33,817 nucleotides of DNA, from contig JBKHBO010000014.1 in the NCBI GenBank assembly GCA_046542315.1, forward strand, positions 1 to 33,817, given 5' to 3'. The DNA comes from PWPR01 sp046542315 (GTDB lineage: Bacteria > Bacillota > UBA994 > PWPR01). The position numbers and the translations under genes are program-made. Of the stretch, positions 1 through 6,021 are shown in pieces. Below the pieces are notes generated by a model. That model did not search any database. It saw only the letters and a program-made list of their open reading frames with translations, and was not told where the DNA came from. Positions within the stretch are counted from its first letter, which is position 1. Each line of letters opens with the position of its first letter.

Positions 1-82
1 CTGGATTAAGATTACAACTTCCCATAGCTCTTCCTGTCATTGGTCCTTGACCTTTTGGACCTGTTTTATCTAATCTGGGCAT
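1..82 (-). CDS. DUF5320-type small protein, N-terminal part (runs off window)
   Basis: Only the first 27 codons are in the window. The gene starts at an ATG at 82, behind a good ribosome-binding site (AGGAGG at 90-95). The peptide begins MPRLDKTGPKGQGPMTGRAM. That opening, with its GPxGxGPMTGR signature, is typical of the small Gly/Arg-rich DUF5320 proteins that sit beside NifX-like and MinD-like genes in anaerobes. It is a second paralogue of the protein at 158-424, which opens in the same way. The biochemical function of the family is unknown. A hairpin terminator lies between the two paralogues, so this one may be expressed at a lower level. The family call is firm; nothing can be said about the missing C-terminus. 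Confidence 0.75.
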   Translation of the reverse strand, partial: MPRLDKTGPKGQGPMTGRAMGSCNLNP

Positions 83-119
83 TTTCTAACCTCCTTTGTA
101 TTCTTTTCTTTAGTTAAGA

Positions 120-149
120 AAACCACAAGCTGTATTTGGCTTGTGGTTT
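120..149 (-). terminator. Intrinsic terminator between the two DUF5320 genes
   Basis: An 11-bp perfect stem, AAACCACAAGC with GCTTGTGGTTT, and an 8-nt loop, followed on the minus strand by TTTTCTT. It lies just after the stop of the gene at 158-424 and before the next gene's ribosome-binding site, so it probably reduces rather than abolishes downstream transcription. Confidence 0.75.
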
Positions 150-157
150 CCGATCTT

Positions 158-424
158 TTACTCTTCTTCTTGAAATTCTTTTAATCTTTGCAGTTCTTCC
201 TCAAGGAAATTGATTCTTTCTTGGAGGTATGCTTTGTCGTCAACTACTGGCGCTGCATTACCTTGGAAGTAACCTCTTCCGAAGCCTCGGCCGAAACCTC
301 TGCCTCGTCCAAAACCTCTGCCGAAAAATCCTCTGCCTCTAGGAGTTCCATCTCCACAAGGGCCCATTCCACGACCTGTCATAGGACCCATTCCTTCTGG
401 TCCAGTTCCATTAAATCCTGGCAT
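158..424 (-). CDS. DUF5320 family Gly/Arg-rich coiled-coil protein
   Basis: This 88-residue protein has three parts. First is the family opening MPGFNGTGPEGMGPMTGRGM. Then comes a Gly/Arg/Phe repeat tract at about residues 30-55 (RGRGFFGRGFGRG-type). Last is a short Glu/Leu-rich helix at about 68-88 that should form a coiled coil. Two adjacent ATGs (427 and 424) follow the AAAGGAGG site. The second is chosen because family members begin MPxFNGTGPxG and its spacing is better. An excellent promoter (456-484) lies directly upstream, so it can be transcribed separately from the ATPase genes before it. DUF5320 proteins recur with NifX-like proteins and ferredoxin-containing MinD ATPases, but no activity is established. 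A role in assembling or carrying a metal cluster is inference from that context only. Confidence 0.8.
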   Translation of the reverse strand: MPGFNGTGPEGMGPMTGRGMGPCGDGTPRGRGFFGRGFGRGRGFGRGFGRGYFQGNAAPVVDDKAYLQERINFLEEELQRLKEFQEEE

Positions 425-455
425 CATACGCACCTCCTTTACCTTTTCTAATATC

Positions 456-484
456 ATTATAGTCTTATTATGGTCATATGTCAA
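456..484 (-). promoter_or_regulatory. Consensus sigma-A promoter with CATATG box, before DUF5320
   Basis: On the minus strand TTGACA (484-479) and TATAAT (461-456) are separated by exactly 17 bp, a perfect match to the vegetative consensus. The -35 overlaps the stop codon region of the upstream ATPase gene. CATATG (475-480) overlaps the last two bases of the -35. The same box lies in the same register at the promoter at 2923-2951. Confidence 0.85.
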
Positions 485-1344
485 TAACTATTTGTTATTT
501 TCTTTATTCTTTCCCACATTTGCTTGATTTCTTTGGAAGACTCACAATCTTTGTCATACTCAATTATTGGCTTCCCTTGATTTAATGAATCTACAAAAGT
601 AGCATCATATTTAATTTTACCCACAATTTCAATCTTTTCATTCTCACAAAACTTTACAATTCTATCGGCTTGTTTATCAGATATATCTACCTTATTAATG
701 CAAACCATAGGAACTACCTCAAATTGCCTTATAAGAGTTAATACCCTTTCTAAATCATGAATTCCAGACACAGTTGGCTCAGTAACTATCAAGGCATAAT
801 CTGCTCCAGATAAAGATGAAATTACTGGACAAGCAATTCCTGGAGGGCCATCTATTAATATCAGCTGATTATTTTTTGCTACTTGGCGTGCAACTCTTTT
901 GACCTCTGCTACTAATTTTCCGCTATTACCTTCAGCAATACCAATTTCTGCATGTATCATTGGACCATAATTAGTTTCTGACTTATAATACTCTCCTGTC
1001 AAATTATCATGGACACTTATAGCATTTACTGGACACTCATAATAGCAAACTTTACAACCCTCACATTTCATTTCATCTACTACAAAACTATTATTAATTG
1101 CATCGAATTGACATACTTCAACGCATCTTCCACATTTAGTACAAATATTTTGATCTATTTTAGCTTTAATCCCACCATAAAAATCAAAAGTTTCTTTTAT
1201 AGCTGGATTTAATAATAAATGCAAATTAGCAGCATCAACATCGCAATCTACTAAGACTGGATCTTTTGGCAAAGTTGCAAGTGACCCTGTTATACTAGTT
1301 TTACCAGTTCCGCCTTTACCACTTAAAACTACTAACTCATGCAT
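481..1344 (-). CDS. MinD/Mrp-superfamily ATPase with inserted 2x[4Fe-4S] ferredoxin domain (second copy)
   Basis: This 287-residue P-loop ATPase has a deviant Walker A, GKGGTGKT, at residues 9-16. An inserted bacterial-type ferredoxin domain carries two CxxCxxCxxxC sets: C68, C71, C74, C78 and C94, C97, C100, C104. The switch region IDGPPGIACP follows. The family couples ATP-dependent conformational change to metal-cluster or protein handling and resembles CooC and Mrp/NBP35-type scaffold ATPases. It is cytoplasmic. Its ATG overlaps the end of the upstream paralogue by 8 bases, so the two are translationally coupled and could form a heterodimer. Clusters of this kind include the orange-protein (Mo-Cu) complex genes of sulfate reducers. 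Whether this cluster does the same is inference. The family call is very secure and the substrate unknown. Confidence 0.9.
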   Translation of the reverse strand: MHELVVLSGKGGTGKTSITGSLATLPKDPVLVDCDVDAANLHLLLNPAIKETFDFYGGIKAKIDQNICTKCGRCVEVCQFDAINNSFVVDEMKCEGCKVCYYECPVNAISVHDNLTGEYYKSETNYGPMIHAEIGIAEGNSGKLVAEVKRVARQVAKNNQLILIDGPPGIACPVISSLSGADYALIVTEPTVSGIHDLERVLTLIRQFEVVPMVCINKVDISDKQADRIVKFCENEKIEIVGKIKYDATFVDSLNQGKPIIEYDKDCESSKEIKQMWERIKKITNSY

Positions 1345-2173
1345 TTCCTACCATCCCCTCTATTTTTTCAATAGTTGATCTCAATCCATCGCTAATTTCT
1401 TCAGATAGATTTCCATTAGCATATTTCTCTGCTATCTCTTTGCTATATGGAATTTTTAATAGGATTGGTAGATTTTCTTTCTTGCAATAATTAGTGATAA
1501 TATCCTCTTCTTCTTGATATTTATTAATTATTACTCCAGCTGGTACATCTAATCTTTGCGCAACTAACACAGCCTTTTTTAAATCATGTAACCCATAAGG
1601 AGTCGGTTCTGTTACTAATAAGCAATAATCAGCATTAGATAGAGCTGCTATAGCAGAGCATGAAGTGCCAGGCGGGGAATCAATTATGCTAAGCTTTTTA
1701 TTATCAGCCTTCGCTATTGTTGCTTCAATCATTTCCGGAGCTAAAGCTGAACCTACTTCCAATCTTCCTGTAATCACATCAAAATTATCTGCTCTTCGAT
1801 ACTCAATTTTACCTAATAACTTTTCTCCTTCTGTTATTGCATCAGTTGGACAAAAAAAAATACATCCTCCACAGGAATGACATAATTCTGGAAAAAATAT
1901 AACTTGTTTATCAACCACTGATAAGGCGTTAAACTCACACCTTTGACTGCATATTTTACATCCTATACAATAGTTATTATTTATTTTTGGACTAATAGCC
2001 TTTACATCTATTTCTTTTAGAATATCTGTGTTAAAGAATAGGTGAGAATTTGGTTCTTCAACATCACAATCAATTAGCTCTACTTCTCTAATCATTGACA
2101 TAGCAGAAACGGCATTTGTTGAAACTAAAGTTTTACCCGTTCCTCCTTTGCCACTAGCAATAACTATTTTCAT
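1337..2173 (-). CDS. MinD/Mrp-superfamily ATPase with inserted 2x[4Fe-4S] ferredoxin domain (first copy)
   Basis: This 278-residue paralogue of the gene at 481-1344 has the same architecture. Walker A GKGGTGKT is at residues 8-15. Two 4Fe-4S motifs follow (C69, C72, C75, C79 and C98, C101, C104, C108), then the IDSPPGTSCSAIA switch segment and a TEPTPYGLHDL segment. The start ATG at 2173 overlaps the preceding stop codon as TAATG, and the 3' end overlaps the second ATPase gene, so NifX-like, ATPase 1 and ATPase 2 form one tightly coupled unit. The ferredoxin insertion separates this group from cell-division MinD and points to redox or cluster-assembly work. The target is unknown. It is probably not a nitrogenase factor, because no nif genes are present. 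Confidence 0.9.
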   Translation of the reverse strand: MKIVIASGKGGTGKTLVSTNAVSAMSMIREVELIDCDVEEPNSHLFFNTDILKEIDVKAISPKINNNYCIGCKICSQRCEFNALSVVDKQVIFFPELCHSCGGCIFFCPTDAITEGEKLLGKIEYRRADNFDVITGRLEVGSALAPEMIEATIAKADNKKLSIIDSPPGTSCSAIAALSNADYCLLVTEPTPYGLHDLKKAVLVAQRLDVPAGVIINKYQEEEDIITNYCKKENLPILLKIPYSKEIAEKYANGNLSEEISDGLRSTIEKIEGMVGNA

Positions 2174-2514
2174 TAATGTCCGTCCTCATGATTACAAGTA
2201 CTTTCTCCTGTTACTAAATCATCATTTAGATAATCATTAATAATTCTTTCTATTTTTCCAGAACATCCTGTGATAACCTTTATATCAAATTGATTAAATA
2301 ATGCTAATGCTTTTTGCCCTATTCCTGAAGTAATAACAAGATCCGCTTGTTCTTCTTTTAAGAATTTTGGTATTATATTTGGTGCGTGTTTCGGACTAAT
2401 TTTTTCGTACTGATCTATTACCTTTTTATTTTCTATATTATAAAAAGTATACTTATCACATCTGCCAAAATGTTCTGCAATTGATTCTCCTACAGTTGGA
2501 ATTGCAATTTTCAT
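2173..2514 (-). CDS. NifX/NifB-type dinitrogenase iron-molybdenum cofactor-binding-like protein
   Basis: This 113-residue protein has the NifX/NafY fold signature: MKIAIPTVGESIAEHFGRCDKY (residues 1-22, with the characteristic HFGRC), then a VITSGIGQKALALF segment. The end is rich in metal ligands (CSGKIERII; C-terminal CNHEDGH). It should be a small cytoplasmic protein binding a metal cluster or its precursor. The ATG at 2514 is preferred over the in-frame GTG three codons upstream, because that GTG lies inside the GAGGTG ribosome-binding site. Its stop overlaps the ATPase start (TAATG). The His/Cys-rich tail is absent from the paralogue at 2535-2894, which suggests different metal loads or roles. 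The cargo cannot be told from sequence. Confidence 0.85.
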   Translation of the reverse strand: MKIAIPTVGESIAEHFGRCDKYTFYNIENKKVIDQYEKISPKHAPNIIPKFLKEEQADLVITSGIGQKALALFNQFDIKVITGCSGKIERIINDYLNDDLVTGESTCNHEDGH

Positions 2515-2534
2515 TATATTCACCTCGTACTTTC

Positions 2535-2894
2535 CTATTTATATACTCCGCCTGAATTTGTAGCAGTTTTTAATCTTTTTAATCTATTATCGTTATAAGC
2601 TTCTATATTTTCAGCTAGTGAGCCATCAATTCCTTCATAAATATCAATATTTGACGCACTTAAAACTTGCCAAGCTTTAGGTCCAATATTTCTAGCAATT
2701 AAAACATCTATATTTTGGTTGACTACATGTTGAGAGGTTTGAACTCCTGCTCCTCCCATTGCCCTAGTAGCACTATTCTCTACTATCTTATAATCTTTCC
2801 CATCATAAATAGCTAAATATTGTGCTCTACCAAACCGATTGCTAATATGAGCTTTTTCTCCTTCGTTACCTGTTGCAGGTAATAGAATCTTCAT
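2535..2894 (-). CDS. NifX/NifB-type iron-molybdenum cofactor-binding-like protein
   Basis: This 119-residue member of the same family begins MKILLPATGNEGEKAHISNRFGRAQY and contains the conserved RFGRA, GGAGVQTSQHVV and NIGPKAWQVL segments. The variant lacks the Cys of the HFGRC motif seen in its neighbour. The ATG at 2894 is chosen because a GAGGAG site precedes it; a longer reading frame upstream would cross the promoter at 2923-2951. It is the first gene of the NifX/MinD transcript, 20 bp before the second NifX-like gene. By family it should bind or carry a metal-sulfur cluster. With no nitrogenase genes nearby, a link to another cluster (for example a Mo-Cu or Fe-S orange-type protein) is plausible but unproven. 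Confidence 0.85.
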   Translation of the reverse strand: MKILLPATGNEGEKAHISNRFGRAQYLAIYDGKDYKIVENSATRAMGGAGVQTSQHVVNQNIDVLIARNIGPKAWQVLSASNIDIYEGIDGSLAENIEAYNDNRLKRLKTATNSGGVYK

Positions 2895-2922
2895 AAGACC
2901 AACTCCTCTTTTCTTTTTTATC

Positions 2923-2951
2923 ATTATACAACTATTTAGGCCATATGTCCA
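2923..2951 (-). promoter_or_regulatory. Promoter with CATATG box, before the NifX/MinD operon
   Basis: On the minus strand TGGACA (2951-2946) and TATAAT (2928-2923) are 17 bp apart. The pseudo-palindrome GGCCATATGTCC (2939-2950) overlaps the -35, and its CATATG occupies the same position relative to the -35 as at 456-484. This is a candidate binding site for the adjacent DUF134 regulator. Confidence 0.75.
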
Positions 2952-2962
2952 TTTATATGTAT

Positions 2963-2994
2963 AAAAAAAGCACAAGCTTTTGAAAGCTTATGCT
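2963..2994 (-). terminator. Intrinsic terminator after the DUF134 gene
   Basis: On the minus strand AGCATAAGCTTT and AAAGCTTGTGCT form a 12-bp stem with one mismatch, followed by seven T residues. It separates the regulator gene from the operon promoter directly downstream. Confidence 0.8.
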
Positions 2995-3006
2995 CAAATT
3001 TATGAC

Positions 3007-3420
3007 TTATTCAATTCTTCTTATACTCTTTTCATCACATTCTGGGCAACAAATATCTCTGCCTCTGATTCCATTCCCAAAAGGCTTTTCAAACTCATGT
3101 CCACATTTATCACAACGAAAGCTTCTCTTAGCTAACTTATAGTGTCCACCTTCAATACGTAAAGAACCTCCGTTTATCAAAGCTTTAGCAACTTTATTCC
3201 TCGCATTACCTAAGATTCTTTGAAAAGTTGTCCTTGATACGTGCATTCTATCTGCACACCCATTGTTATCTAAACCCTCTATATCTTTAAGCCTTAAAGA
3301 TTCTAATTCTTCATACTTCAAGTTATATACTTCTAACTGTGAGTTAGGAATGCCTGCAGGCTTGAAAAGTTCTATATTTGGTATGTGTTCTATTCTGCGT
3401 CTCTTTTTTGGTCTAACCAC
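3007..3420 (-). CDS. DUF134 family helix-turn-helix protein with C-terminal zinc ribbon
   Basis: This 137-residue protein starts at a GTG preceded by AGGTGAGGG. The N-terminus MVRPKKRRRIEHIPN is the hallmark of DUF134. Residues 35-85 (YEELESLRLKDIEGLDNNG, then CADRMHVSRTTFQRILGNAR) form a sigma-region-4-like helix-turn-helix. The last 40 residues carry CDKCGHEF and CCPECDE, two Cys pairs typical of a zinc ribbon or Fe-S knuckle. DUF134 proteins are commonly encoded next to NifX-like and MinD-like genes and are presumed to regulate them. Here the gene lies just upstream of that operon, separated by a terminator, so it is probably expressed independently. The CATATG boxes in the two downstream promoters are its most obvious candidate targets. 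The ligand is unknown; the cysteines could sense metal or redox state. Confidence 0.85.
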   Translation of the reverse strand: MVRPKKRRRIEHIPNIELFKPAGIPNSQLEVYNLKYEELESLRLKDIEGLDNNGCADRMHVSRTTFQRILGNARNKVAKALINGGSLRIEGGHYKLAKRSFRCDKCGHEFEKPFGNGIRGRDICCPECDEKSIRRIE

Positions 3421-3461
3421 TTATACCCTCACCTTTACTCATTACTATATTCGCATATTGT

Positions 3462-3470
3462 ATTATACCA
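3462..3470 (-). promoter_or_regulatory. Probable extended -10 promoter for DUF134
   Basis: On the minus strand TGGTATAAT gives a TGn-extended -10 about 40 bp before the GTG start. No good -35 is visible and no CATATG box is present, so the regulator is probably not controlled through that box. Confidence 0.45.
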
Positions 3471-3497
3471 TAAGAATGTAATTATAATAAGTATTTA

Positions 3498-4127
3498 TTA
3501 GTTTAAATAATCTTTAAATTCATCAACAAATTCCTTTGCTGCTTTTTCAGGGTCTTCTTTTCCTAGTATTGCTGATATTACAGCTACCCCATCAAGACCT
3601 TGTTCAGCTAATTTTTTTATGTGATGATTTTTAATTCCACCAATTCCAATGAGTGGCACATTTATGTTTTTTTTAACCTCACTAATGTCATCAATAATTA
3701 AATCATAATCACTTTTGGAGCCTGTTGGAAATATTGCTCCATAACCAATATAGTCAGCACCACTTTCATATGCTTTAATTGCTTGTTTCATATTACTTGC
3801 AGATACTCCTATTATGCCTTTAAAATACTTTTTACAAATATCTATAGGTAAATCATCTTGACCAACATGTAAGCCATCTGCATTAACTGCTAAGGCAATA
3901 TCTAATCTATCATTAATTATCAAAGGCACATTATATTCTTTTGTGATTTCTTTAAGCTTTTTTGCTCTTAATAACATGCTTTTACTACTAATATTTTTAT
4001 CTCTTAATTGAACTACATTAACACCACCTTGTATTGCCCTTTTAACTTTTTGAACTAAAGTGGTATCATCTAATCTTTTATCAGTTACTAAATAGAGGAT
4101 ATATTTATAATTTGATAGATTCAACAT
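3498..4127 (-). CDS. thiE: Thiamine-phosphate synthase
   Basis: This 209-residue enzyme joins HMP-pyrophosphate to hydroxyethylthiazole phosphate to give thiamine phosphate. It is a TIM-barrel protein with all the usual segments: LYLVTDKRL, VVQLRDKN, PLIINDRLDIALAVNADGLH, VGQDDLPID, GVSASN, YIGYGAIFPTGSKSD and GIGGI, ending in a GLDGVAVISAI phosphate-binding stretch. The ATG at 4127 lies inside the end of thiM (23-bp overlap) behind AGAAGG, which suggests translational coupling. It is the last gene of a three-gene thiamine salvage operon under TPP-riboswitch control. No thiC, thiG or other de novo genes are in the window, so here it appears to serve precursor salvage. The call is secure. Confidence 0.95.
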   Translation of the reverse strand: MLNLSNYKYILYLVTDKRLDDTTLVQKVKRAIQGGVNVVQLRDKNISSKSMLLRAKKLKEITKEYNVPLIINDRLDIALAVNADGLHVGQDDLPIDICKKYFKGIIGVSASNMKQAIKAYESGADYIGYGAIFPTGSKSDYDLIIDDISEVKKNINVPLIGIGGIKNHHIKKLAEQGLDGVAVISAILGKEDPEKAAKEFVDEFKDYLN

Positions 4128-4917
4128 TCAACCTTCTTTCAATAAACTCCTTTTCAATGTTCGCAAAAGAATCAAATAACTCATATCTAAAACTTCCTGG
4201 TCCTTTTGAATTCTTTTCTGCCATCTCTCCAGCTAGTCCCATAAATCCAATTGCTAATGTTGTTGCTATTACTGGCTTCTCACTACATAAGAATGCTCCA
4301 ATAATACCAGCTAACATACATCCTGAGCCTGTAATTTTTCCCAACTCTTTGGTTCCATTTTTAACTTTATAAACTGCTTTAGAATCTGAAATATAATCTT
4401 CTTTTCCTGTTATTGCTACAATGCATTTATATTTTTTTGCTGCTCTTATTGCTAAATCAATTTTGTTACCATCAGTTTCTACTGCATCTACTCCTCTAGT
4501 TTGATTACTATCTCCAACTAAAGATTGAATCTCAGATTCATTTCCTTTAATAACAGTAATTTTCATCTCTTTTAGCAATCTTAATGCCGCTTCTGTTCTA
4601 TAACTTGTTGCCCCAGCTCCAACTGGATCTAGAATAATTGGAACTTCTAAATCATTAGCTATTTTTCCTGCACTAATCATCTGATTAATTCTAGTATCAT
4701 CTAGTGTGCCAATATTCAATACTAAAGAGCCATTCGTCACTTTTATTATTTGCATAAGCTCTGAAAAATCTTTCTCTGCATGACTCATTATTGGCGATGC
4801 TCCAATTGCTAATAAACTATTAGCAACATCAGTCACCGTAACATAGTTTGTAATGTTATGAACTACTGGATTAGTTTCTTTCACTGTTGATAAACTGTTG
4901 ATAAGTTTTTTAAACAT
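4105..4917 (-). CDS. thiM: Hydroxyethylthiazole kinase
   Basis: This 270-residue ribokinase-fold enzyme phosphorylates salvaged 4-methyl-5-(2-hydroxyethyl)thiazole. Diagnostic segments are NPVVHNITNYVT (about residues 16-27), GASPIMSHA, NIGTLDD, ILDPVGAGATSYR, KGNESEI, AITGKEDYI and the anion-hole/catalytic stretch GKITGSGCMLAGIIGAF. Length is normal for the family. It lies between thiD (13-bp gap) and thiE (overlapping) on the minus strand. The product feeds ThiE directly. Regulation is through the TPP riboswitch upstream of thiD. There is nothing unusual in the active-site residues. Confidence 0.95.
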   Translation of the reverse strand: MFKKLINSLSTVKETNPVVHNITNYVTVTDVANSLLAIGASPIMSHAEKDFSELMQIIKVTNGSLVLNIGTLDDTRINQMISAGKIANDLEVPIILDPVGAGATSYRTEAALRLLKEMKITVIKGNESEIQSLVGDSNQTRGVDAVETDGNKIDLAIRAAKKYKCIVAITGKEDYISDSKAVYKVKNGTKELGKITGSGCMLAGIIGAFLCSEKPVIATTLAIGFMGLAGEMAEKNSKGPGSFRYELFDSFANIEKEFIERRLNVESIKL

Positions 4918-4930
4918 TTAAATATCCTCC

Positions 4931-5710
4931 TTATTTACTAAAAAAATGGTCTAACACTCCAACACCTTGACCTATTTTAAACCCACTTTTTAGTGCTTTT
5001 GTTATGTATGTTTTAGCTAGTCCTACTGCCTCTACTAAGTTATATTCGTTAGCTATATTAGCTGCTATTGCACTAGAAAGAGTACAACCAGTTCCATGAT
5101 TATTATTTGTATCTATAATTTTTTCACTAAAAATATAAAAACTACTATCCATCAACAACAAGTCAGTTGCTTCTTCTCCTTCTAAATGCCCCCCTTTGAC
5201 TAACACATTTTTTGGACCAAGCTTCTTTAATTCTTTTGCAGCTTTCTTCATTTGCTCTATATTTTCTGCTTTTATTCCAGTTAGTTGATATGTCTCCATG
5301 AGATTTGGTGTAATAAGATATGCTTTTGGGAAAAGATCTTTTACTAAAGACTCTATTGCCTTCTTTTGTAGTAATAAATGATTACTTTTTGATACCATAA
5401 CCGGATCTAAAACTACTTTTGCCCTAAATTCATCTAGCTCTTTTGCAATAGCTTTGATTGTCTCTTCTTTTGACACCATTCCAATTTTTATTGCATCTAC
5501 TTTAATATCATTTCTTATAGCCTTCAACTGTTCTGTGATCATTTTGGCACTAACATCTTCAATTAAATTTACTCCTAAAGTATTTTGTGCAGTAATAGCT
5601 GTAATAACTGTCAATGCATAAGCACTACTTGCTGAAATACTCTTAATATCTGCTTGGATACCTGCTCCACCTGAAGAATCACTCCCTGCAATTGCTAACA
5701 CTTTCTTCAA
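4931..5710 (-). CDS. thiD: Hydroxymethylpyrimidine/phosphomethylpyrimidine kinase
   Basis: This 259-residue ribokinase-fold enzyme carries out the two successive phosphorylations of HMP to HMP-PP. Motifs are AIAGSDSSGGAGIQADIKS at the N-terminus (substrate pocket), KIGMVSKEE, VLDPVMVSKSN, LITPNLMET, VLVKGGHLEGEEATD and the catalytic GTGCTLSSAIAANIA near residue 210. The initiator is TTG at 5710, the only start that fits: GGAGGTG lies 5-6 bases upstream and MKKVLAIAG is the standard beginning. A weak initiation codon on the first gene of a riboswitch operon would further limit output. It is the first gene of thiD-thiM-thiE. Confidence 0.95.
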   Translation of the reverse strand: MKKVLAIAGSDSSGGAGIQADIKSISASSAYALTVITAITAQNTLGVNLIEDVSAKMITEQLKAIRNDIKVDAIKIGMVSKEETIKAIAKELDEFRAKVVLDPVMVSKSNHLLLQKKAIESLVKDLFPKAYLITPNLMETYQLTGIKAENIEQMKKAAKELKKLGPKNVLVKGGHLEGEEATDLLLMDSSFYIFSEKIIDTNNNHGTGCTLSSAIAANIANEYNLVEAVGLAKTYITKALKSGFKIGQGVGVLDHFFSK

Positions 5711-5728
5711 AATTGCACCTCCTTAAAT

Positions 5729-5756
5729 AAAAAATGCATCCTCGTAAGGATGCATT
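5729..5756 (-). terminator. Riboswitch-controlled intrinsic terminator of the thi operon
   Basis: On the minus strand AATGCATCCT and AGGATGCATT form a perfect 10-bp stem with a 4-nt loop and a T-run (the A-run at 5729-5734 on plus). It lies between the TPP aptamer and thiD. CCTTACG in its 5' arm and loop is exactly complementary to CGTAAGG of the aptamer's 3' side, so ligand-free RNA can form an antiterminator. Confidence 0.9.
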
Positions 5757-5764
5757 AAAACACA

Positions 5765-5858
5765 CTTCCTTCCTTACGCTGGCATTATCCAGATCAAGTT
5801 TAAGGGTCAAAAGATTTAGTCTTTTATCTCAGCCATCAATTAATGGCCCCCCTAGAAT
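5765..5858 (-). promoter_or_regulatory. TPP riboswitch (THI element)
   Basis: The minus strand contains the conserved blocks in order: a CTAGGGGGGCC-type 5' segment, the GGCTGAGA pyrimidine-sensing helix, ACCCTTAAACTTGATCTGG, and ATAATGCCAGCGTAAGGAAG. These match the thi-box core closely, including CTGAGA and GATCTGGATAATGCCAGCG. It lies upstream of thiD with a terminator in between, so thiamine pyrophosphate should cause premature termination of thiDME. Confidence 0.95.
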
Positions 5859-5880
5859 CAATATTAACTTGTTACTATTA

Positions 5881-5909
5881 AGAGTACCAGAGTAAGAGAA
5901 GTTATGCAA
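5881..5909 (-). promoter_or_regulatory. Possible promoter of the thi operon
   Basis: On the minus strand TTGCAT (5909-5904) and TACTCT (5886-5881) are 17 bp apart, a suitable distance before the aptamer. The -10 is weak, so the call is tentative. Confidence 0.35.
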
Positions 5910-5962
5910 TAGCTTAATTTTATTACATTTATGTGTAATTCTATCCATTTTTAGTTGCTATA

Positions 5963-5991
5963 TTGTTAAAAATATTTAGTGATGCTATACT
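5963..5991 (+). promoter_or_regulatory. Promoter of arginine deiminase gene
   Basis: TTGTTA (5963-5968) and TATACT (5986-5991) have a 17-bp spacer and lie about 30 bp before the start codon. Confidence 0.6.
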
Positions 5992-6021
5992 AATTTTAGA
6001 ATAATGAATGGGGAGTTTAAT

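Noticed and set aside
188..451. Ser/Thr-rich 87-residue frame on the plus strand
   Set aside because: It is the antisense of the Gly/Arg-rich DUF5320 gene; no ribosome-binding site, and the minus-strand frame has the family signature and promoter.
2895..2975. Longer N-terminus for the first NifX-like protein
   Set aside because: It would run through the promoter at 2923-2951, lacks a ribosome-binding site and has no family similarity.
1..3420. Nitrogen fixation locus
   Set aside because: NifX-like proteins alone do not indicate nitrogenase; no nifH, nifD or nifK is present and the ferredoxin-MinD/DUF5320 context is different.
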